The notes under the pieces: model-generated | The model's database searches: none | The model's input: the letters and a program-made list of their open reading frames with translations, nothing else | What the model was told of the DNA's origin: nothing | NCBI RefSeq assembly: GCF_004027225.2 | Contig: NC_044277.2 | Span: 86,564,283-86,628,282 of the forward strand | Length of the DNA stretch: 64,000 bases | Direction: 5' to 3' | Source of the DNA: Strigops habroptila | Lineage: Eukaryota; Chordata; Aves; Psittaciformes; Psittacidae | Shown here: positions 35,905 to 51,465 of the stretch, in pieces | How the letters are laid out: each line of letters starts with the position of its first letter | Position numbering within the stretch: position 1 is the stretch's first letter | Made by a program: the position numbers and the translations under genes

Positions 35905-38900
35905 CATCAACTGAAGTTACAATGCTCATAAGTCATAAGAATCAACATAATTGTGATAAACATTCTCTATTTTACAGGATATACTCTATCAGGTACCTGT
36001 TTGGCCATCTACTATCACAGTTTAGCAAGTGACAACAAACTGTAACTGAAGCAGTCCTGGGAAGCTGCAAAGAGACAGGGTTGAATGTATTCCTTTTTCA
36101 GCAGTTTGAAAAAATACACATTCAAACAAACCATTTTTAACCCAAGGTTTATACATCAAGATTACTTGGAAAGCCTATTCCCATGTTTTAACCCAAGTGA
36201 AAGAAATGCGAGACACGTAGAACTTACCTGGTTGTGATTGCTGGACTGAAAAAGTTGGCCTGCATTTACCAGGAGTTATTAGAACAGGCTATTACTGCAC
36301 AACTCTATTTTCCCAAAAGACAGGGGGGTATCAGAGCTGGTGAGGTCAGGTCAGCATTCCATTATGTCACGTCAAACATGACTCTAAAGAGCAGTGGAGG
36401 TCTTGCCAGCTGATGTCATGAAGGTCCTTCTGACCAGCCTGCCAATTCTGTTGTCCTCAGTCCAAATGAGTTCATGCTGCTGTTGATTTTGAGTGATCTA
36501 CACAACCTGCCACTTGTGACAAACACGGAAATACAAAACAGGATGAATGTGGGTACAAGTTCATGTCATTTTCCATTTTCGTGTCTTATTTCCAATGGGC
36601 AAAAAACCTCATGCCTTAGAGGGGAAAAAAATGAATGCCATGGACATCTAATGTTCATGTGCTAACAACTCAAAAAGGTGGTCTAGAGATGTGTTTATTT
36701 GTCTTTTATATACTTTCTAGGAGTTCATTTTGGAGGATATGTCAAGCATTTGGAATTCTGGAGTGTCCTTAGCCAAGAGGTGAATATATTTTCTGTCTGA
36801 GTATGTTTCCTTTCAGCGTTTTAAGAAGACATTGGTTTTTCTTTTCCAGAGGCAGTCTGCTAGGTGGCAGGGCAGGAGCACAATCCAGCCATTTAAGACA
36901 GATGGCAAGAAAAAATTTGATTGTATTAATAGCCCAGTAACCATTTTGTGGGTAGAATGCCCTTTATATCAAGCTACTCTGGATGAGATAGAGCTAATTT
37001 CTCACTGAAGTCCAAAGCATAATGTAGGGCAAGAATTTGATCCAAACTATATTTTTCCTAGATTGCTAAATAAAAAATATATGTGAGCATAGAGGTTTTA
37101 CATATGAGAACCTGGATCCTAATGTTCATCAGAAACCTTTGAAAGAGATGTGGTTCTGCAGCTTTCTGGAGATTCACACTAAACCAAACAAAACCCATAA
37201 AACAAAGCCCTTTTCAACTCCTATGCTGTGGATACATTTTGGAAGCTGAAACCATTTTTCTCACTGATAATCTGATGTTTTCCTTTTCAAAGTCACTCTA
37301 TTTGGGTTAAATTGTTAAAATGCAACAGTAAGTCTCTCTATTAGAATGGCAGCTTGTACATGGGTTTTATCGTAATATAATTTATGTGACAAATGATTTA
37401 AGATTTTCAGTGCACCACATGAAAAGATAAATATCTTATAAATATCAAAAGTATTGTTCCAAATCTTGACACCTCTAAGAGCTGCAAGAACCAAACAACG
37501 CTTCAGAAATCTTAGTGAATGGAAAGTTTTTGTGCAACATTGTTTTGTCACAGTTAATGCCAACTTCAGTCTGAATTTAGTGTTTGTTCAACCACTTGGA
37601 ATCTTTTCCATATAATTTCTTCAAAACAGAAATAAATAAAAAAAAAAATTCCTTTGTACTGTTACTGTGTGTCACTAAGAATGGGATTGATTTTACACCA
37701 GATGCAGAGAAATCTCAGATGTTTTGAAATCAATTACAGAAGTCCACCTCTGAAGAGGTTAGCATTTCACCCAAATGGAGGGACATTCCTTGCCTTATTG
37801 CAAAATACTTGGTATTAGTAATTGAAAAGAAAATCCCACATCATTACAGGAAACACAGCCATTGCTATAATTCAGGAAAACTTACTAAATGTATTTTCAT
37901 ACATTTAAAGTAATTGCACAGATGCAAGTCTGCTGAGAGACAAGACCAAATATACAGCAGACATCTCTTACAGTGATTGACTGAGAGACTCAAAGCTCTA
38001 AAGGATTTTGCTTGCTGAGCAAATTAGCTTTAAATCTTCATACTTAAGATTTGGAAACTAAAGTAATAACTTCTGAAGATTTTTTTCCCATTTCAGTACT
38101 TTTTCCATTACAGATCTAATGCATGCCCTTTAGGAGTGCAGCTGCTTGGTTCTCCTACATAAAGATGAAAATTAGGTCTAATAATCTAACTTCTGAATTA
38201 TTTCTATTCAGATTGTATAGACCCATAGAGTTTTTCATTCAGTGCTTGACCATTCACACAAACAGAGGAAACTGAAATCCTGTCCTGATTAAAGCCCAGA
38301 GAAGCTAGAATTTCCCATGCGATAGGGAGCATTCTTTTTTTAATAAGTGAGGAGGCTATTAATATCCTCCCTGCCATTTTTGTACAAGCAATGTGACTGT
38401 TAAAATTGGGATGAAGAACTACATGATTTTCAAAGTGAAGCAAGAAGATTGTATGAATGAATGCTGCTAGAATTTGGTGAAAGATGTTATTAATTTTGTG
38501 ATTGAACTGTGATAATCCCTGCGTATTTCTAAATCCCTGTAAATTGGTTCATAGTGCTTACGAGTTATTACTCATACGTGTTTTCTGACAAGCTATTGTC
38601 ACTGGAAGTTTTCTTAGCAAAGACTTGAGTGGGAAATTGGAGAGATTTGGCATATTTGAAGTAGGTGTACCCAGAAGAAGAATAATTTCCTCTTGGACTA
38701 ACTGTGAAATCCATTAGTTTTGGATTTGAAGGTTGAAGCTAGTATTAAAAGTGCATAAAAAGAAATGATGAACAGTGTTTGAACAGGCTTCTGGATTACA
38801 TTGTGTGGTTGAGCTGAATCAACAGAATCTTCCAGTTACTTGACTCTGGGTATCTGCAAACAGGTATTTTCATGTTCATTTTGTGTTCAAATGATGATGA

Positions 38901-39118
38901 CTATCGATCCAAACAGCTTGACCAAATCATTAAATTGCACATCAAATAGAGCTCCAACCCAAAACTCTGATCTAACAAGTCCTGAGAAGTACATACCCAT
39001 GCAATCAGAGTGAGAACTGAGAAAGCAATACCATAGATCACTCACCAGTGATTTGTGCATCCATTTTGGGTTTTTTTAATATCACTCAGTAGCCATCTTA
39101 GGATGCAAATGCTCCTGC

Positions 39119-39223
39119 GACATGGTCTAGTGTGTGGTGTCCTTGCCCATGGCAGGGGGATTGGAACTAGATGATCTTAAGGTCCTTTTCAACCCTAATT
39201 GTTCTATGATTCTATGATTCTGT
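39119..39223 (+). mobile_element. CR1 LINE 3'-end fragment
   Basis: 'gacatggtctagtg', 'tgtccttgcccatggcaggg', 'ttggaactagatgatcttaa' and terminal 'gttctatgattctatgattc' octamers mark a plus-oriented CR1 tail of about 105 bases, followed by a short (TG)n. Confidence 0.93.
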
Positions 39224-40188
39224 GTGTGTGTTAAGTGCAGGATGGGGACAAGGTGGGCAGTTGGGAAACGAAAAGCAATGAAATGAAAGAAGGAGGTGCT
39301 GTCTTGATCCTGTGTGCGGTTTATGACCTTCAAAATATCTGGTCAAAGCTCAGGGAATGCAAAAAGCCTCTTGTCTGTGAGTCTGCTGTCTCTCTTTTAC
39401 CAGGAAAGCCCTCTGCTTTTATCTCAACATTTTCTTTAATAACAAATGTGGTAAATAGAAGCCTGAGACTGTGGTTGCCCCATTCTTTCTTAAAAGTCCA
39501 TTTTGAAATACATAAGAGACAACACCAAATGCCTCCTTAACTAATGTCCACTGGCGTAGTTTGTCACAGTTGAGCACCTTTTGTAAAGGTTTACCTGATT
39601 TTCAATTGCTCCCTGTCAGAATGGTCGCAATCGATTATCACTAAAAATCCAACTTCCCTTTGTATGCCGTTAATTGCCTGATTTTAATTCTTCTTCTGCA
39701 GTATAGATTCCTGTTGCCTTAACTGCTTTTGCTTAATTTCTGTGAACAGTAGCCCTTTTTGCAGCCTGTCTTCCAGAGTTATGGAATATATAGGAAATGT
39801 ATATTAATTGCTACAATATTACTTAACTTTTATCAATATTTACATCAAGTTTCTCTTTTTGCTATCTCTTATTTTGCTTGAACCTTTAACATTCCTCTGT
39901 AATTTCTAGAAGTCCAAATGGTTTTTGCCTTACCAGCAAATGGCAGTTTTTCCCCTTGCTGCTTAAAACATTTGTTAATGATTTGGAAAGCTGAGGAAGC
40001 ATGCGTTAGCAGAATAAACACCACCAGAGGAAGTAAAAGCTGTTCTCTTAATTTCTGCTTTTCCTCACCATAAAATAAATATTGCTCTGAGAAAGCAAAG
40101 TAGTAGTGTTGTATTTTATCTAAAGAATCTTTGATATATTGTAAGTACTAAGCACCATTACGTACATATCATCTGTTCTTCTTTCCAG

Positions 40189-40253
40189 CTTGGTAGTCTG
40201 AAATGCCACAAGCCTTGGAGAGATGGGTCATGAGGTCTCATTTCCAGCCACAG
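40189..40253 (+). other. candidate spliced non-coding exon upstream of PPP1R3G
   Basis: A 65-base segment is bounded by a strong acceptor (pyrimidine run and ttccag ending at 40188) and a strong donor (cag|gtaaga at 40254). It sits 2.2 kb upstream of the PPP1R3G start codon on the same strand. It could be an untranslated first-gene-region exon or part of a lncRNA. The short frame through it matches nothing that I know. Based on splice signals only. Confidence 0.25.
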
Positions 40254-41659
40254 GTAAGAAGGCACCTGCATTCCAACCTGTGGTCATCAAAGGGCATGCT
40301 AACAGGAGAGAGGCCCAACGTTGCTGTCCACTGCTCCATTACAGCCACCAGCAGGTCGGGAGAGGTGGTGAAAGGAGGTGAAACCAGTGCCTTCCCTGCC
40401 AGGAGTGGTGTGCAGGAAGACCATTGTGCTCCTCCTTACACTGCATTGCATGCCTCAGCTGAGTAACTCAGGAGCATGCTCTGTGGTTTAGTACCATCTG
40501 GTTGAATCTGGTTAGTTCAAAGAGCTGAAATGGTGGCACAGCAGCTCGCTTGGGCTGGACTAGGCGAAGGAGCGCTCCCCTGAGGAGTTCAGCCAACAGC
40601 TTGCAGCAGAGCAGTGGTTATGAGCAGTTGACGGCAAACTGGTATTCATCATGTTTTCCATTAGCACAGCTGGTGCCAGCGAGAATGTTTGTCCTTTGTT
40701 CCTTTTCTTACAACGCTCTAAAACGAACTACTAACAATGTCAAATGCAAGGCCAGAAGCTGGAGGAGTCAGATTCTTTGGCACTTCTAAGTAACTGTTTG
40801 CCGTTCGTCTCCTCAGCCAAGGTGAACATCCTCACAGGTTTATCTGCTAAGAAAACCATTTAGTGATGGTTCTGCTGCTTTGGCACTCATTCTTCTGCAA
40901 GACTCAGGCTGCACACTCAGTTGAACTGCACCGTAATCACTCACGTTGGGAATTGCTTTTTGGCAACCACACTGATGCTAAAAATAAAACAAACTATGCA
41001 AACCAAAGAAAAAAAAAAAAACCCATATAAATCCATAGTGGGAGTATATTGCTTCAGAAAGTACCATGTTATTTGCATATGCTTTTTAATATCTCTTCCA
41101 TGAGTAAAAGAATGGAGGAAAGTTTAATAATGTAATGTTTTTCCAATCACCTGTACAAGTCACCTCAGACAATAGTAGTGGCACACACAAAGTATAGAAT
41201 TAAGTTTGGAAAATTCTCAGATATGCATCTCACCATACTAATAAAACTATCCTGTTATGAGGATGCTGTTTACTATACATCATGCTTAGAAAATAGAACT
41301 GAGAGGAATTATATTTCTCTTTATTTGATTAAATGGTAAAGCCTGTATTTTGTTTTTCATCCTTGAATGTTTTTTCATTTGTTTAACTGGAAACTTCAAA
41401 GACAATCTGACCTTCAAAAAGGGTGTATGTGCATACATGTGTGTGCCTCACGAGCCTTTGGGCTTGATTTCGCACAAGTAGTTACTGCTGTTACCACGTG
41501 TACGTAAAACATGGTTAAGGAGATTTGCTTACAGAATGTGTCATACTTTAAAAAGTGAATGCCTGTGGTGTTCCTTTTACCTCTGGGGCTCTGTTCTCGG
41601 GCTCAGGTCTCAAAGCTCTTCTCTGCAGTTAGGATGGCTGGTAAACAACTTAAACATAG

Positions 41660-43204
<1,545 letters not shown>

Positions 43205-44448
43205 TGGGCGCCCGAACGGGAGGGCAGGGGCAGGCGGCCGCAGCCCCGAGGCCCTATCGGGAGAGCCCCACCCCGAAGACTCCCCCAGACCTGGTGGTTT
43301 TTAAGCGGGCGCTTCATTTTTTCCAGCGAAGGATGGACGTGCATAGTGTTGCGTTGCTGTGGCTTGTGGAATCGTTTTCCTTTTATTTTGTGGCGAGAAG
43401 AAGAGACTGAGTAGCGTGGGCTTTGCTTTTCCCCTCTTGAAGTGAATTTTTGGGGTCTTGATTCAGGCTTGACTGCGCCTGCCTGGTTAGTCAGAGCTGC
43501 ACAGAGCGCTGGTGTGAAAACTGTGATGTGTTCGCTCCAGATGTAACTTTGGATCCAGGTTTTCCTGTTGTCACATCTATTTCAAAGACATAGTACTGTG
43601 ACAGCAATGGTGTGCTTTGTCTTTTTTGTTTTTAGTTATTTTGTTAGTTGAATGGACTCTGTGACAATATGATTCACTGCTGTGAGCACCCGTCAAGCTC
43701 ACGACAGGCTTGCCTGCCCGTCCCACCTTTGCTGTGCCTGCGGCATCTCTAACAACAGCCTGTTTTGGGGCTGGCTGTGGGGCTGGACTGGGCTGCTCTG
43801 GTTTTTGTCACTCAGCACACTTGGATACCGCTCCCTGCCTTCCCCGGGCCTGTGCGCACATCCCGCCTGGCTAATAGCAGCCAACAGGGACTTCTGCAAA
43901 AATGTTTTTGCTTAAAATAGACTGGTGACTTCTTCTCACACAGATGAGAAGTCTAAAACTGGGACAGAGGAGGAGTTAAAGCATTTGCTGATGCTGCGTT
44001 TATCAGGAGAACTTTGCTAACACCTTTGAGTAACGCCCTGTGAAGTAAAAGCTGGTGTCTGCTTCGCACACAGTTCGGTATTTCCAGGTTTGGGGAGTGG
44101 TGACTAGTTTGGATGACCTTCTCCCAGAGGAGGGCCGATGCTACACAGAGGGTGTCCTCAGTAACAAATGAAAACAAGTGCCTTAGTTCAGCTCTCCCTG
44201 TATTACATTTTGCACCACATTTCTCAACTATTTCTAATTTATTCAGCTTATTTTGCTACATACTTTTCAGTGTTTGTATGTTGGTGGGAAAGGGGTTTGT
44301 TGTGCTCACGGTTGGGCTTTGTTGCGTTGGGCACTTAAAATGGTTTCTGTAGTCTTCACTCTTGACCTGCAAGCCTGGAGGTTGACTACAACTGGTGCCC
44401 CAAGCCCTGAAATTAAGCAAAAAGTACCAATGAGAATGGGTTTGTAAG

Positions 44449-44454
44449 AATAAA
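44449..44454 (+). terminator. candidate PPP1R3G poly(A) signal
   Basis: An AATAAA about 1.2 kb after the PPP1R3G stop codon, the most plausible hexamer seen for a transcript with a roughly 1.3-kb 3' UTR. Later sites are possible; nothing in the sequence decides between them. Confidence 0.3.
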
Positions 44455-45231
44455 AAAAGCTTTAAAAAACTTGAAAAGCTCACCATTACAAATCTTTCTT
44501 TTTGTGTGTAGCAAAATGTAACAGGATACTTACTAGTTTTGCAGCCTGGTTGCGCCCCTGCCCTACTGTGTGGGGTGCAGAGGGGATCGAGCTGTCGGCG
44601 TGCCTCACTGTAACTGAGGATGTTGCCTGTCCTCGGCAGCAAGGCAAATTGCCCTTTAAGTCTATGATGGCCCTGTATGCTCTTGTAATGGGCATCTTGG
44701 GCAGAGCTGTGGTGTGAGGAACCTTTACTAGCACAAGTGGAAAATAGGCAGGTGTTGGTTTTGTTCTGGCTCTTCTGCGGCTTTGACTCCACTTGTTTTC
44801 TTCTGATACAGTGTCTTGACGTTAATTTTTTGGATTAAAAGATAAGTAGATAAGACACTGCCAGAACACAGAAAATATTCTGGTATGGATCTATGTTTTT
44901 CAGCAAGACTTTGGAAGATTATTTTCCTTTTAAAAACAGCATACTGAGTTTTCTCAGGTCTTCATTTCCTCTGAAGATCTAAACATGTGAAACATCTCAA
45001 AGCCCATTATGAGAACCTTAGAAAAAAATTCTTCTTTATATAATCCCCCATCCTTGCAAATGAATCTTCCAATAACCTGCCTCTTGGGAGAGCTGGTTCA
45101 GAATCAGAGCTAGAAGCAGGGGGTTTACTGGCGAGATGACATGAAGCAGAGGGAGCTTCAGGCTGAAGTTCTGCAGTTTTGCTAACACAGGCCCTGCTTC
45201 CGAAACACAGCCTGGTCTCCCTCTTCCCTAA

Positions 45232-45373
45232 ATCATAGAATCATAGAATGGTTTGGGTTGGAAGGGACCTTTAAAGGTCATCTAGTTCCAACTCCCCTGC
45301 AATGAGCAGGGACATCTTCGACTAGATAAGGTTGACCAGAACCACATCCAGCCTGGCCTTGAATGTCTCCAGA
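45232..45373 (-). mobile_element. CR1 LINE 3'-end fragment
   Basis: Octamers 'atcatagaatcatagaatgg' followed by 'tttgggttggaagggacc', 'catctagttccaactcccct', 'gcagggacatcttcgactag' and 'cagcctggccttgaatgtct'. This is a well-preserved minus-oriented CR1 tail of about 140 bases. Confidence 0.94.
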
Positions 45374-45914
45374 TACCTGTACACAAACCGTTGTGTGGGA
45401 ATAGGCCAAATACAAAGAGGCGTTTAGTTCCTTCAGAAGCTGTCTTGCTGTTAAGAGCAGTACCAAGTTTGTTTTAAAACTGACGTGTGTTACAGGATTA
45501 CAGGATATTATGTGGAATAATCTAGTATGAATTAGCCTTTCTTCAAATAGCTGTGTCAATGAAATAGTGCACTCTTACGATGATACGTGATGCTAACAGC
45601 ATTCAGGTTGATACTTCATTTAAGTGCAAGGTAGTATTTGGGGCTTCTGGAGCCCATTCCTTATTCTGTATTTTATTTATTAATTGCTTCAGAGAAGAAG
45701 GAAGCTCTGCCAAAAAAGGGAGGGGAGGGATCTCTCCTTTAACAAAATTTAAAGGACAGCCATATCCTGATGGCTGTGTCTGGGCAGGGCTCAGACAAGA
45801 CTCAAACATACCCACTTTTTAATAGACAGAACATTTTTGTACTTGTAAGAATTTACAGAAGCACAGATCGCCAAAGCAGCTTTCAGAGACTGCCTACACA
45901 CACTGCTCTGTATT

Positions 45915-46015
45915 TTCACAGATGAGCTTACTGGGGGCTACAGAAATGCAAAGTCTTACCAAAGGTTACATTGGGCAGTAGTGTAAGAATCCGAACCAGA
46001 CCACGTGTGTACTGC
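45915..46015 (+). repeat. ancient MIR/L3-tail-like SINE remnant (tentative)
   Basis: 'ttttcacagatgagcttactg', 'gcaaagtcttaccaaaggttac' and 'cagtagtgtaagaatccgaacc' follow the order of the conserved MIR/L3 tail ('ttttacagatgaggaaactg...ttgcccaaggtcaca...ggcagagctgggaatcgaacc'). It is strongly diverged. Confidence 0.4.
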
Positions 46016-49000
46016 ATGCTGGCAAGCACAGGGCTGCTGCTTGTGGTCATAGGCTGAGATACACGGCATAATTGCAAATTTACTCAAGAAATACTTCAAA
46101 ACGAAGCAATTTTAATTCTGTAAAATTACAAGCCCCAGCAGAGTAAGACGTTAAGAGAAGCACTCTTCTCGTTTGGTTGCATTACTGTTAATGTAGTATT
46201 CTATAAAGATTCAGAGCATAACTTTCGGAGGAGGTGCTCTTAAACACCCTCCCTCCCCTAACTTAAGATATAAGAAATGGTAAAGATTTGTTAGCGCTCT
46301 TGGAAAAATTCCATCTCTGAAGATTTTCATTGTATGCAGATTTCTGTTTTGTTTCCCCATGGATTAAGGGCTTAGGGGAGAAACAGCTGCCAAATGGTTT
46401 TATAGGTGTACGTAAACCCAGAAAATTTACTACAGTTGAAACTCTGCTCTGGGTAACTGTGAAGGACAGCTATGTTAAATCTTCCTTAAGCAATTTTTTG
46501 CCACTTACATTTAAATTCAGATCTAAATGATTCAGAAAAGGACTCTGAAGCTAAATTTACTTCAGTGTCATGAAGAACCGCAAACTTGCATGCAAACTAG
46601 TTCTGTTTTATTTAAAGCTGGGGCTTTCAGTCAGTACTTGAAAAGCCTGGCTTCTGCTCCCATTGGCTTCTTGGGATTTGGATCCAGCCCAAAGTACTGC
46701 AGGAAGGTAGGGGAAATGATCTAGGTTTAATTGTCTATTCTATTCAGAGTCTTGTGTTATGGGGTTAGGATAACACGGCACTGTGATGAATGTTCATCTG
46801 TCAGGAGTTCAAAATCTGCTGCCTATTGCGTGGCTGTAATTAAATCACCTTAATTGTTTTTCATGATTCTTTTTTAAGAGAGGGAAAATTACTTGCTTTG
46901 GATTAGCATATTGCCAAAGACTGGTATAAATATTTATGGGGTGCACTCTTTCAGTAGAAAGCCTGTACATTCTTGACAGGTCTCCATAGTTCTTTTACTC
47001 CGAACACAGAAGAGAAGTCATTTGAATGCACTGCTTACTATCACTTCTCTCTCTTGTGAGTAGATATTGGGCTTCACAGTGAAAAAGGTAAGTAGTTCAG
47101 AAAGAAGCATCTCTTGTCACACATTGATGATACTTAGTTTCCTGTATAAGCTGCAGAATCCTTTGAAGGTGCATATGTTTGTGAAACAGGTTTGAGAGTT
47201 CTGAATTTTTTTCATCTTACAGTTGTAGAAAATACAGCATTGGAAGAATTACTGCCTTCTCTCTCTGTTTTCCTGCTTCCACATTAAAGGCTCATGCACC
47301 ATTCTTGTATTATAAAACACTGAAAAAATAAAAAGTAAGAATGCAAACTCTCAGTAAAAGAGCTACACACCTTCCTTCCTTTTTTTTGTAAATGTCATCA
47401 AGCAAAACATTCCTAAAAGTATGAAATAATGATGCCTGTGTTAAGAACTGTGGAACAAAGTGATCAGTATACTCCCAACGTGAATAATGCCAGGATTTCA
47501 CTGTAGATCATTATGGAAAACTCAGGAAAACAGTCAGTGCACAGCTCTTTCATGGCTCTGTTCTTTGTTTTGATGTATGGTCTGTGCTGGGTATCTGGAG
47601 AGGTGCATTTATGTTGCATTACAGAAAGTAGGTTGAGAGGCTGGTGCTTCCCCATAAAATAATTCCTCTACCTGTTGATGTTAAGAGGGTGAATGTAATG
47701 CTTTTAATGCCTGGAAACTTGATGTTTTATACAGAAATACCTTTTTAGAAATATAAGTTAAAATCCTTCTTGACCTATTTCAACATTGTCTGTAAAGCTT
47801 TCACATGCTACTCCTTTGGGTTGCTTTCCTCCAGGACAGCTGTACCTCTGATAGATCTGGGCATTCTGAAAGTGAGCTTTCAGTTGCAGTAAAATCTCCT
47901 AGGAATCTGTAACACACAACAGAAATCCCTGTTCTTTAAACAGTTACTGATATTAGACAAATGGTTCTTTTTTTTTTTTTTCTTCTTACAAAGCACTGTT
48001 TCCAAGTTTATACTGTAAAAGTCATGACAAACTTCAGTACATGTAAACATTCAAATTTTGGTGCATACTGCTGAGGTTAATAGTTTGCTAAAATGTTGAG
48101 ACCAGGAACAGAGAAACATTTTTAATATAATACAAAAGCAAGCTTGTTTTTGCTAAGACATTGCAGCTTTAGTAAAGATATTTATTGCGCTCCCTTCTAA
48201 GGAAAAAGGATACACTTTTTATAATAGTGGACATTGTACATAAGTCATAGGATCATTCCTTTGTGTTTAAACTATTCCTGTTGTTTACACTGCTTTAACA
48301 AAATCCAACAAAGCTCCTGACAGCGTGCCAAGAGAGAGATTTAATGAGTATTGCAGCGTAAACGGAACTGGTGAAGCGCAGAAGGTGCAGTTGTAAGAGC
48401 ACAGCAACTCTGAGGCTGGACCACAGTGCCAGCTCTACAGTTCACTGTCTCCAGCAGTGACAATGAGCGTATGCCTATGAACAGGGGAAGTGGGTACAAA
48501 CACAATACTGAAGTCATCCCAAACTACAACTTTTATTTCTGTGCTGGACTTCCTAAACAGATGTGGTTTCTAAGTATTCTCCTTTCGTAGTTTGTAGGAT
48601 TTCAATGATAAAGCATTTGGTAAGCTATGTTTTCATACAGAACTGGGTTATAACAGAATTATTTAAAATGGGCATTAGGCAAGGAAAAAGTACTATTTCT
48701 AGTTATCTTCCAATCACAAACAACTAATAGGCACATAACTAACAGTAGTAGAGGGTGCACTTACATGTGTGTTGGTAAGGAAACAGACAGATCTGTCCAA
48801 AACAGGGAACAAACATGTAAAATGCAGTGATGTTTGAGTAGTAAATGCTGATACCTTTGCTAGCTTTGCACTTGTGTTAGATAGTATTACACATGCTTTT
48901 GGTCCTTGGCAGCAGAAGTTTTCTTACATTACTTCTAGTAAGTAATGTATAAATACTATATGGTAAGTCTACAGTTAATTTGGAATAAGGACTAATTTTC

Positions 49001-51100
49001 CCTTGACTGAGAAAGCTGTCTAACCTCTGTACCACAGATCTGGGGGAGAGGGAAATTACAGAGCCTGATATTTATTTATTTATTTTAATTTTCTTGATGG
49101 GCTCTCTTTGTAATTGTATACTGAAGGTTACTACTGTTCCTTTGCAGGTATGAATAGCTAAGGGAGAGATAATCCGAGTGGTAACCTTGAGACAGTAGGA
49201 GCAGATGGCATGAATTAGGAGTGCAGTAGTGTTGTATCTCCCACCGACATTTAACAACAGAATTTTCAGGCATTAAGGAGGAGTAATCTCCTTCATGCTT
49301 TTGAGGGAATTAATAAGAAATTACACATTCCTGTGCCTGCACACCTGTATGACAGCATGTATCATCTACAATTGTATTCTCGCGGGAAACATAAAGAACT
49401 TCACTGGAAAGGTACTGGTATTTTGGAAGAAATTTATTTTTTTTTTTAGATGGTGAAAACATAGATTCAAATAGCAAAAATGTTACTGGAGTTGTCCCTC
49501 TTTATAAATTAGGGCTACACTATTTATAAGGATGTTTATTTTGTTTCCTAGCATACACTCTCAGATCTCAAAATAGTATACAGTGCTTGTTTCAGTAACG
49601 AAGCTGTTTTAAACAAGGATTTTGCATGTACTGTTTTAGGGACCAAGTTCCTTAAGAGTATAAAGCTGGCAGCCCTTCCAAGCCTGTGTCCTCTAAAGCG
49701 TAAGATGTTAACTACATTTGAGTTCACTGGAACCTGAAACAGTAATCAAACCTTTCCTCCCCTACACTTTCACCATTAACTTAAGTGCACTTAATAACCC
49801 AGTTGAGAATGTGGAGACTTAAAACACAGAATTAAATGTGTATTACCTGTAAGATTAATTAAATTCAATTTTAATAAAATGTTCACTAAAAGTAATTTAC
49901 ATTGCAGTACTTATACACCTAATAAGATAATTATTACTGTATTTACGTTTGAGAGTGGAGGCTACATTTGTAGTTTCAGGTAGTCACAGTATCTTATTCC
50001 ATGCACTATATTGTTAATGGAATGCATTACTATACATTTCAATCTAACTGTACAAAATTATAAAATACACTTTAAATGATGGTAGTGAGGAATAGGAATT
50101 TGTTCTAAATTGGACACTTTGTCTATCCTCTGCTTTAATGTTATTCCACAGCCTGAACAATGCAGAACTACAGAAATTCTAAACAAAGCTGAATTTTGGA
50201 AAGCAAGAAAAATAAGGGGAGGTTTTTAAAGGCCACAGTGTCATGGAACTAGTTTTGAGTTTCTGTTTCCCTTCTTTAAAAAAACCCACAACAAACCCTT
50301 GAAGAAAAAAGGATACTTTTTTTCCTGTATGCCATTAAAAAAGCTTTGCATTGCATAATTTTTCTGCAAATTTCTAATAGGAGACAAATTCAAGCACAGC
50401 AATGACTTGAACAGAACTTGATTAAATTTTTTGCTTTGCTTTCTTTTAACATAGTCTTAAAAGTATTGGTTGTTCTATAGATTTAATAATAGCCAATAAA
50501 ACGCTATACTGAGCGTTTCACTTTCGCTAGGCAAAGCTTGCTGCCAATTCCTGACTTTCAGCATTTGCGTTATTGCTATAGTTAGGTTCTTTTTCTCCCG
50601 CAAAATTCAGGAGCTTTGTGAACAAGGGAAACCTTGCATAAAGTGATGTGGGGCTTTCTGCCAATAGCTGCACCTCAGTAAATTTAGAAAAGGACTTGAC
50701 GATGAAAACATACTTTAAAGCTCCCAAGCCTCAGTGATGCAAAGTCTTGCCTTCTGCTGTTCTGATCTGTTAATTGTTAAAGGTAGGATGAGACCGGATA
50801 TTAGCTCTTGGAAACTACGGAAAGAACTAGTGAAATTTTTATGTTACCTCCTGAAATGTCAGGGATGCTCTTTAAAAAAACCCACAATACACAGCTTGTG
50901 ATAATTCGCAAGTATCAAGGTCCAGGAAATGAAAACTGTTCATCCCTGGTTTTAAAATGAACTATGTGTTTAGTAATATGCTGTGGATTTTTAAATGAAA
51001 CAGGATCAATAAGAACTTAGTAACTGGGTGAGGGGTTTTAAATCTAACATCTTTCATGCTCAGTAAGAGATAAGGTCAGCAGCAGAAAAATGTATCTAGT
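46016..51100. other. intergenic DNA between PPP1R3G and LYRM4
   Basis: AT-rich sequence without recognisable exons or intact transposons. Short homopolymers (T-run near 47968) are the only low-complexity features noted. Confidence 0.5.
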
Positions 51101-51120
51101 TACAGGTAGTTTAATGAAGT

Positions 51121-51126
51121 TTTATT
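51121..51126 (-). terminator. LYRM4 poly(A) signal (AATAAA)
   Basis: A minus-strand AATAAA ('tgacAATAAAacttc') lies 277 bases after the LYRM4 stop codon, which gives a compact 3' UTR with cleavage expected near 51100. Confidence 0.6.
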
Positions 51127-51402
51127 GTCAAAGTAGAGCAGGAACTATTCCATCACATGGAACACACAAGCAGACAGATTTCAAGACTACCTTACATGCT
51201 ATCATATATCACAGCAATATATTTTAGAACATGTGAACCATTAGAAAATAGTACTTTGGTTGCCAAAAACTGAGTCTCTCAGGCATTTCTTCTGCTGAAC
51301 AGAAAAGCTCAGACATGTGCAGTGAGTTTACGCATCTGTATGTGGCACTGTAGGATGCTGAAGATGGTCCAGTGTCGCTTCAGGATCGGAGTCTTCTCAT
51401 AG

Positions 51403-51465
51403 CTATGTGTTTTCTGGACTCTCAATAACCAGTTTCTGCGTGGAATACAGTTGCCCAATAGTAAC
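51403..51465 (-). CDS. LYRM4: LYR motif-containing protein 4 (ISD11), terminal coding exon only
   Basis: LYRM4/ISD11 is the small mitochondrial protein that stabilises the cysteine desulfurase NFS1 during iron-sulfur cluster assembly. This exon encodes the C-terminal 20 residues and the TAG stop. A TTTGATTTCAG acceptor precedes a frame reading 'VTIGQLYSTQKLVIESPENT'. Human LYRM4 ends with the same 'IGQLYSTDKLIIEN' pattern and slightly different last residues. The LYR motif and helices lie in upstream exons beyond the right edge; I looked for the preceding exon (ending in a 'RDLGxIRRQ' pattern) up to 64000 and did not find it. Orientation and position next to PPP1R3G agree with human gene order. 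Confidence 0.9.
   Translation of the reverse strand, partial: VTIGQLYSTQKLVIESPENT

Larger units (their letters stand above)
24441..39116. other. intergenic DNA between RPP40 and PPP1R3G
   Basis: About 15 kb of AT-rich sequence with no recognisable exon, RNA gene or intact transposon. Repeats inside it are listed separately. Confidence 0.55.
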
